From the NCBI GenBank assembly GCA_049509675.1, contig JBEKZQ010000021.1, positions 1-25,822 of the forward strand: 25,822 bases of DNA, given 5' to 3'. This DNA comes from JBEKZQ01 sp049509675 (lineage in GTDB: Bacteria; Planctomycetota; Planctomycetia; Pirellulales; Thermoguttaceae). The translations under genes were made by a program, and so were the position numbers. Shown here one piece after another: positions 20,822-25,822 of this stretch. Each line of letters starts with the position of its first letter. Position 1 is the stretch's first letter. The notes under the pieces were generated by a model. It had not been told where the DNA came from and made no database searches. It saw nothing but the letters and a program-made list of their open reading frames with translations.

Positions 20822-23800
20822 ATGACGATTAGAAACCCCCGGCGCGGCGTGTTGCTGCTGGTTATTCTCGGACTCCTGGCCATGTTTTCGCTGGTGGCGG
20901 TGGCCTTCGTGATCGTCTCCAGCCAGTCGCGCCGCAGCGCCGATACCGGCCGCCGCGTCGGCCAGACCAACCTGAACCCCAAGCAGGATCTCGATCAGGC
21001 CATGCGGGAGGTGCTGCGCGGCTCGAACAACCCGCAATCGGTGATCGGCTCCCACAGCCTGCTGGAAGACATCTACGGCAACGACCCGACGCAGGTTGCG
21101 ATTACCGGGGCGACCCCGGTCTGCGGTGGCCAGTTGTTGGAAATCACCCTTCCCGCCACCGGCCGAGACCTCGCGCGGCGCATCGGCTGCGTGTTGACGA
21201 TGACCGGCGGCACCCTGTCGACGACGGGCCAAAGCCTGGCGGGCCTGAGCACGCGGATTGTCGGAACCAATCCTACTACCGGCAATCCCCAGATCCTGGC
21301 TTTCAGCGAGGCGCCTATCACCGGGGCGGCGACAATCAGCGGCGGTTCGTGCGCCATCAACGGCACGCCCTTTAGCGGCATGGGCTATGGGTATATGCGC
21401 CACCCGCCCGACGCTACCCACCCGACGCCCTGGGATGCGTGCGATGCCCCGGCCCAGAACAACGGCCAACTGCTGGCCTTGCAACCCAACAATCCGGAAA
21501 ACTTGAATCCCGTGGGCGGGGCTAACAGCGATTATACGGCCCCCGATTTTCAGCACATGATGTTGGCATACCAGGTGCCCAACGGCAGCGGCGTGGTCAC
21601 GCCGATCCCCTCGCTCCACCGCCCCGATCTGATCCAGTATTGGCAGAAGAATAACGCCGGTGTGCAGACGTCGTATTACATGCTTCGGCCCCCGCAGGAC
21701 CCCAGCCATTTCACCGGCAGCAATCCGAACTTCAATCCGACGTGGGATGGCGTGACCCCGGGCATGGGGCAGTGGGACGTGGACAACGATGGCGACGGCG
21801 TGCCCGACAGCATATGGGTCGATCTGGGCCTGCCGGTCCGCTGGACCAGCGACGGCCGGGCCTTCAAGCCGCTGTTCGCCATCTTGTGCCTGGACATGGA
21901 CGGCCGCTTGAACCTCAACGCCCACGGCACGCTGGCCCAGGCCGGTGCGGCCGCCTACCAGGGCTTTACCTCCGGGCAGGGCGGCTTCACACCGGCCAGC
22001 GCTAACCCCTTGTTGGCGCGCGGCACGGGCGTCGGTCCGGCCGAAATCAACCTCCAACCGCTTTTCGGTTCATCGGGCTCCCTTTACAAGCAACTTCTGC
22101 AAGGCAGCGCCGCCTTGGGGCTCCCCGGGCGCTACGGTTCGGATGGCCTGCCCGGCCCCGGCGCCGTGCAAACGCCGCTTTCCTGGAACAAGTGGTTCGA
22201 TTATTACGCCAACACCAGCGGCGGCACCTATTGGAACTACCTCACCGCCGCCACCACCGTCGGCGACCCTTATGGTTCCCCGCCCGACCCGGAGGGCGAC
22301 GGCGCCGTGGCCCTGGACCTCAATGGCACGCCGCTGTACTTGTCCTGCGGCGGCGCTACCCTTCTCAACCCATACCAGATCGATCTATCGCGCAACGCCC
22401 CGCACGGCATCGCGGGCGGCGCCGACGAGCCGTTCGGCCCCGGCGAGTTGGAGCGCATCCTCCGCGCTTTCGATCGCGACGCCAGCAAGCTCCCTAACCG
22501 CTTGGCTTTCCTGAGCTACGATAGCAGTACCACCCCTCCCAGCTACGGACTGCTGGCGAAGCGCTGCGAGGTGACTACCGAGAGTTGGAGCGTGCCATGC
22601 CCCAGTTTGGCGCTCTCACCCTCCTTGCGCACCACCTTCGGCAATCTGCAGGGACTGAGCACTGTGACGCCGCGGCACGTGATCGACATGCTCATGGCCA
22701 AGGGCGTCCCGCAGGCAGCGTGGTCGCAGTTGTTGCCGCCGGAGATGCTCGCCGGGCTGAAGTTGAACCTATCGCGGCCCTTGAACAACTGGCACGGTGC
22801 GGCCTGGCCGCTGCAATTCTACAACACGCCGACGACGCAATGGACCGATCCGGGCGGGGCCTTCAGTCTCGATCCCAACGGCAACACCGTCGCCTTCGGT
22901 ACTGATCCGGCCACAAGGCCCTTCATCCCCGGCGGCACGGTTGCCGTCGGCACGGCCCCTACTCCCGCCGTGACCGCGCGGTTGATTCAGGCCCGCTATC
23001 TGTACGTTCTGATGACGTTTCTGAAGGACAACGGCAACATCCAGGTCTTTTCGCCGGTGGAGGCGCTGACCTTGGACTCCAGCACGCCGGTGGGCGCGGA
23101 ATTTGCCGCGCGGCGAATCGCGCAATGGGCGATCAACGCTGTTTGTTTCTCCACGCCAGATTCGGCCATGGTGCCGTTCAAGTACCCGGTCAACCCGAGC
23201 GGGGGCTGGTGCGACAACGACCTCACCAACCCGTATGGGAGCAATCCGGCCGTGGCTGCGCCGGGCACGTGCGGCGTGGTGTGGGGGTGCAAGCCGCCGG
23301 AGTTGCTCCTGACCGAGACGGCCGCTTTCCATAACCGTCGCGTGGCCGACACGGCTTGGGACGACGGCACGGGCGACCCTCCGCTGACCTGCAGCGACAC
23401 GACGAGTTCGACGGTGGCGCCGCCCTGCTACCGCTGGACGCTTACCGACACCGCCGGCAAGACCATCGGATACGCCGGCGATTGGTATCTCGATCAGCCG
23501 CGCACCCCGCAAGGGTCGGCATTCGTGGAACTGTATTGCCCGCGCAGCCCCGCCAGCGGCAAACCGCCCAACGACTTGTACTATTACGACGCCACCCGCC
23601 TGTCCTGGTGCGTGGACCTGGGGCGGCTGGCAGGCGTGGACACCGCTCACCCGAACGGCACGCCGAGCGCCGACGGAGGTGTTTATCCGGTCTGGCGGTT
23701 GGTTGTCAGCAAGAGCACGCGGCTGGACCCCAACAATGACGTCCGCGGCCGGTTGGCCCTCAATCCCGACAGTTGTTCGTTGGAGCCTCAGCAGTTCGCC

Positions 23801-25822
23801 GGCCAACCCGCCGCCGACCCGACGACGGGGTACCCGCCGACCGGGCAGTTCAGCCTCAAACATAGTACGACGGGCCAGGCGCCGCAGGTGAAGATCGACC
23901 GGATCGTGTGGCTCGCCCCGCAGGTTCCTACCACCCACCTCGACGCAAATCTTATTTACTACAACCGCGGCGCTCAGACCCCTCTAACGTGGGGACTACC
24001 CTGTGGCTCCTACGCCGTTGTCGGGCCGCGTCCGGTAACCTACGTCGGCCTGAAAGTTCCGTTGGCCCCCAGCCTCGTGACGAACTCGAGCCAATACATC
24101 ACGCTGGGGACCTCAGCGGGCATTCCGGCCGGCTTCTACCCCGTCGCTAATTATCCCGCCGCTCAAATCAAACCGACGCTCTCGATCATCGCGGCCGGCG
24201 GCGACGGCCCCGGCAGCGTGGCGATTGGCGGGAGCGGTGGTAACGCCTGGCCTCCCGGGCTAACGGCCGGGCACGGCATCGGTTTCAATATCTCCGAACC
24301 GGTCTTTTCCGATCTGAATTACTACCCGCCGCCGGACTCCACCATCACCCCCCCGCCGGACCCCAACAACCCTGCACCGCCGGCCGAATGGTATGGAGAT
24401 CCGGCCCAAGGGAGCAGCAAGTTCCTCCACGTCCCGTTGGAAAGCGCGATGAACCTCGTGTTGACAGACACGGGCGCAAGCGCGCCACCTGTGCAGAGTC
24501 CGCGAGACACCGGTGCCGGCGGCCCGACGCTCCGGCCCATGGCCGCGGAAAAGCAGTCGGGCGCCTATGGAGACAGGTATCCGGGCAAGCCTCTCACGTA
24601 CACCGGCACCTATCCGAACTACAAGACCGTCTTTTTGCAGCGGATTGCCAACCCGGCCCTGCCTTATGATCAGACAGCCAATCCGTACCTGACGGTCGAT
24701 TGGCTGCCGATCGATCTGACGGTCTTCAACGGCGACGACACGCGGAAGGGCGGCTTCGACCAACAGACTGGCGGTACGCGGACCTGGCCGCCCGCCTGGA
24801 TGAACCCAAACGGCGGCACCGACCCGACGAAGGCCACTTACTCGGTGTGGGATCCGGATGATCCGCAGAATGACGCCGACACCTTACCCGCACAGGCTTT
24901 CTTCAGCCGACAGCGGGGAAGGATCGCCTACAACGCAGCGGACCCGTACTATGGTATCGTGCCGGGGCAATCGAACATTTATGCGCCGCTGAGCGACGAT
25001 CCGGTGCTATCTGCCGTGCTGCCTCGTTTCGCATCGAACGGCTCGGGCGAGAATTACCCTTTCACTCTACACCACACGCTGGGATACCTGAACACGCCCT
25101 TCTGGTCGCCGGCGCCGCCCGATATGTCTCAGCCAGCCATGCCGGTTTTCACGTCGGCGGGGACGGGGAATTACCTGGGCAGCCCGCTGACCCCGTTCCC
25201 ATGGATCACTTGGAACGCGCGGCCTTATAACAACCCGATGGAGCTCTTGCTGGTGCCGGCCACGACCGCGGCCCGGCTGGGTTTTGAGTTCCGCATTATG
25301 GTGCCGACGGGCGTCACGAACCTTTACGGGCAGGGGGGGCCGGTGCCGCACCCGCACTTGCTGAACTTCTTCGTTTCCAGTGGCACGGCCGGCGCCGCCC
25401 CGCAACTGCACCGCATCCTGGAGTACGTCGACGTGCCGTCGCGCTTCGTGCAGACCGAGGTGCAGATGAATCCCGCGGCCGCAACCGGTAACCCGAATAC
25501 GCACTCGTTCCACGTGCCGTTCCAGCGCATTCCCACCTACCGCGAGCCGGGACGGATCAACCTGAACACGATCTCCAGTCAGGACGTCTTGCAGGGCTTG
25601 ATGAACTATTATCCAGGCCTGGCCGACGCCACGGCGCTAGCCACGTTTTGGCCGAAGTTCATTGCCAGCCGGCACGGGAATGCCTTCAGCGGCAGTGACC
25701 CGGGGGTCGATACGACCTTGCCGACAAACACGGCGGTGCCCACGCGATTTGCCCAGCCGTTCCGCTCCAGCGGTGGTGCTTCCCTGGTGCCCTTGCCCGG
25801 GCTGCTGCCGAGCAAGGAGATC
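20822..25822 (+). CDS. Giant GspK-like pilin-class protein, partial (runs off the window)
   Basis: An open frame of 1667 codons with no stop codon to the end of the window. GAGGA with a 6-nt spacer supports the ATG. The N-terminus, MTIRNPRRG|VLLLVILGLLAMFS, resembles the GspK class: a basic leader, Gly at -1 and a hydrophobic helix lacking Glu at +5, so it is probably cleaved or anchored in the inner membrane facing the periplasm. Residues 319-329 (DVDNDGDGVPD) look like a calcium-binding DxDxDG loop. DMDGRLNLNAHG follows near 358-369, and REPGRINLNT occurs at 1574-1583; GspK proteins have similar GRINLNxA-type motifs. The rest is rich in Pro, Gly, Thr and Asn, with scattered Cys. Typical GspK is about 300-350 residues, so this is at least five times larger. 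I recognise the family only by style; a pilus-tip or secretion role is inference. Confidence 0.85.
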   Translation, partial: MTIRNPRRGVLLLVILGLLAMFSLVAVAFVIVSSQSRRSADTGRRVGQTNLNPKQDLDQAMREVLRGSNNPQSVIGSHSLLEDIYGNDPTQVAITGATPVCGGQLLEITLPATGRDLARRIGCVLTMTGGTLSTTGQSLAGLSTRIVGTNPTTGNPQILAFSEAPITGAATISGGSCAINGTPFSGMGYGYMRHPPDATHPTPWDACDAPAQNNGQLLALQPNNPENLNPVGGANSDYTAPDFQHMMLAYQVPNGSGVVTPIPSLHRPDLIQYWQKNNAGVQTSYYMLRPPQDPSHFTGSNPNFNPTWDGVTPGMGQWDVDNDGDGVPDSIWVDLGLPVRWTSDGRAFKPLFAILCLDMDGRLNLNAHGTLAQAGAAAYQGFTSGQGGFTPASANPLLARGTGVGPAEINLQPLFGSSGSLYKQLLQGSAALGLPGRYGSDGLPGPGAVQTPLSWNKWFDYYANTSGGTYWNYLTAATTVGDPYGSPPDPEGDGAVALDLNGTPLYLSCGGATLLNPYQIDLSRNAPHGIAGGADEPFGPGELERILRAFDRDASKLPNRLAFLSYDSSTTPPSYGLLAKRCEVTTESWSVPCPSLALSPSLRTTFGNLQGLSTVTPRHVIDMLMAKGVPQAAWSQLLPPEMLAGLKLNLSRPLNNWHGAAWPLQFYNTPTTQWTDPGGAFSLDPNGNTVAFGTDPATRPFIPGGTVAVGTAPTPAVTARLIQARYLYVLMTFLKDNGNIQVFSPVEALTLDSSTPVGAEFAARRIAQWAINAVCFSTPDSAMVPFKYPVNPSGGWCDNDLTNPYGSNPAVAAPGTCGVVWGCKPPELLLTETAAFHNRRVADTAWDDGTGDPPLTCSDTTSSTVAPPCYRWTLTDTAGKTIGYAGDWYLDQPRTPQGSAFVELYCPRSPASGKPPNDLYYYDATRLSWCVDLGRLAGVDTAHPNGTPSADGGVYPVWRLVVSKSTRLDPNNDVRGRLALNPDSCSLEPQQFAGQPAADPTTGYPPTGQFSLKHSTTGQAPQVKIDRIVWLAPQVPTTHLDANLIYYNRGAQTPLTWGLPCGSYAVVGPRPVTYVGLKVPLAPSLVTNSSQYITLGTSAGIPAGFYPVANYPAAQIKPTLSIIAAGGDGPGSVAIGGSGGNAWPPGLTAGHGIGFNISEPVFSDLNYYPPPDSTITPPPDPNNPAPPAEWYGDPAQGSSKFLHVPLESAMNLVLTDTGASAPPVQSPRDTGAGGPTLRPMAAEKQSGAYGDRYPGKPLTYTGTYPNYKTVFLQRIANPALPYDQTANPYLTVDWLPIDLTVFNGDDTRKGGFDQQTGGTRTWPPAWMNPNGGTDPTKATYSVWDPDDPQNDADTLPAQAFFSRQRGRIAYNAADPYYGIVPGQSNIYAPLSDDPVLSAVLPRFASNGSGENYPFTLHHTLGYLNTPFWSPAPPDMSQPAMPVFTSAGTGNYLGSPLTPFPWITWNARPYNNPMELLLVPATTAARLGFEFRIMVPTGVTNLYGQGGPVPHPHLLNFFVSSGTAGAAPQLHRILEYVDVPSRFVQTEVQMNPAAATGNPNTHSFHVPFQRIPTYREPGRINLNTISSQDVLQGLMNYYPGLADATALATFWPKFIASRHGNAFSGSDPGVDTTLPTNTAVPTRFAQPFRSSGGASLVPLPGLLPSKEI

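Noticed and set aside
20738..22057. Minus-strand open frame of 439 codons opposite the start of the giant protein
   Set aside because: It is an antisense shadow. The plus-strand frame is open for 1667 codons, has a ribosome-binding site and a pilin-type N-terminus.

Overview
The window is GC-rich bacterial chromosomal DNA. It reads as a planctomycete, probably of the Pirellulales type. This is inference from three things: palindromic intergenic repeat families typical of those genomes, large multidomain kinase and signalling proteins, and a type IV pilus/type II secretion-like locus with very large pilin-class proteins. No rRNA, tRNA, CRISPR array, transposase or phage gene is visible.

Left part (1-4836, minus strand). 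Three leftward genes: a flavoprotein oxidoreductase with two N-terminal rubredoxin-like iron sites, an orphan NarL/DegS-type sensor histidine kinase, and an FHA-EAL protein (phosphothreonine reader fused to a cyclic-di-GMP phosphodiesterase domain). Repeats fill the gaps between them, and one repeat supplies the C-terminal tail of the oxidoreductase.

Middle part (5192-9983, plus strand). A two-gene operon diverges from the FHA-EAL gene: a winged-helix AAA ATPase, then a 1144-residue fusion of a eukaryotic-type Ser/Thr kinase with a bacterial tubulin/FtsZ-like domain. This is the best candidate in the window for a poorly described system.

Right part (10090-25822, plus strand). A type IV pilus/pseudopilus assembly locus: PilB-like ATPase, PilT-like ATPase, second PilB-like ATPase, PilC/GspF-like inner-membrane protein with an extra hydrophobic insertion, four prepilins (two GspG-like class, one GspH/FimT-like, one PilV/GspI-like), and a giant GspK-like protein of at least 1667 residues that runs off the window. 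The genes are closely packed (1-30 bp gaps in most places), with good ribosome-binding sites.

Most unusual feature: all four prepilin genes carry palindromic, intergenic-type repeats inside the reading frame, between the start codon and the prepilin peptidase site. They are translated as leader peptides of about 35, 46, 87 and 92 residues, instead of the usual 6-25 or so. The first two share an identical 31-bp repeat in the same reading phase. The leader is removed by the prepilin peptidase, so it may be a neutral landing place for such elements, or the hairpins may tune pilin expression.

Possible connection (inference): the kinase could make phosphothreonine read by the FHA-EAL protein, which would change cyclic-di-GMP. 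The second PilB-like ATPase has two near-consensus MshEN cyclic-di-GMP-binding motifs at its N-terminus, which would link signalling to pilus assembly.
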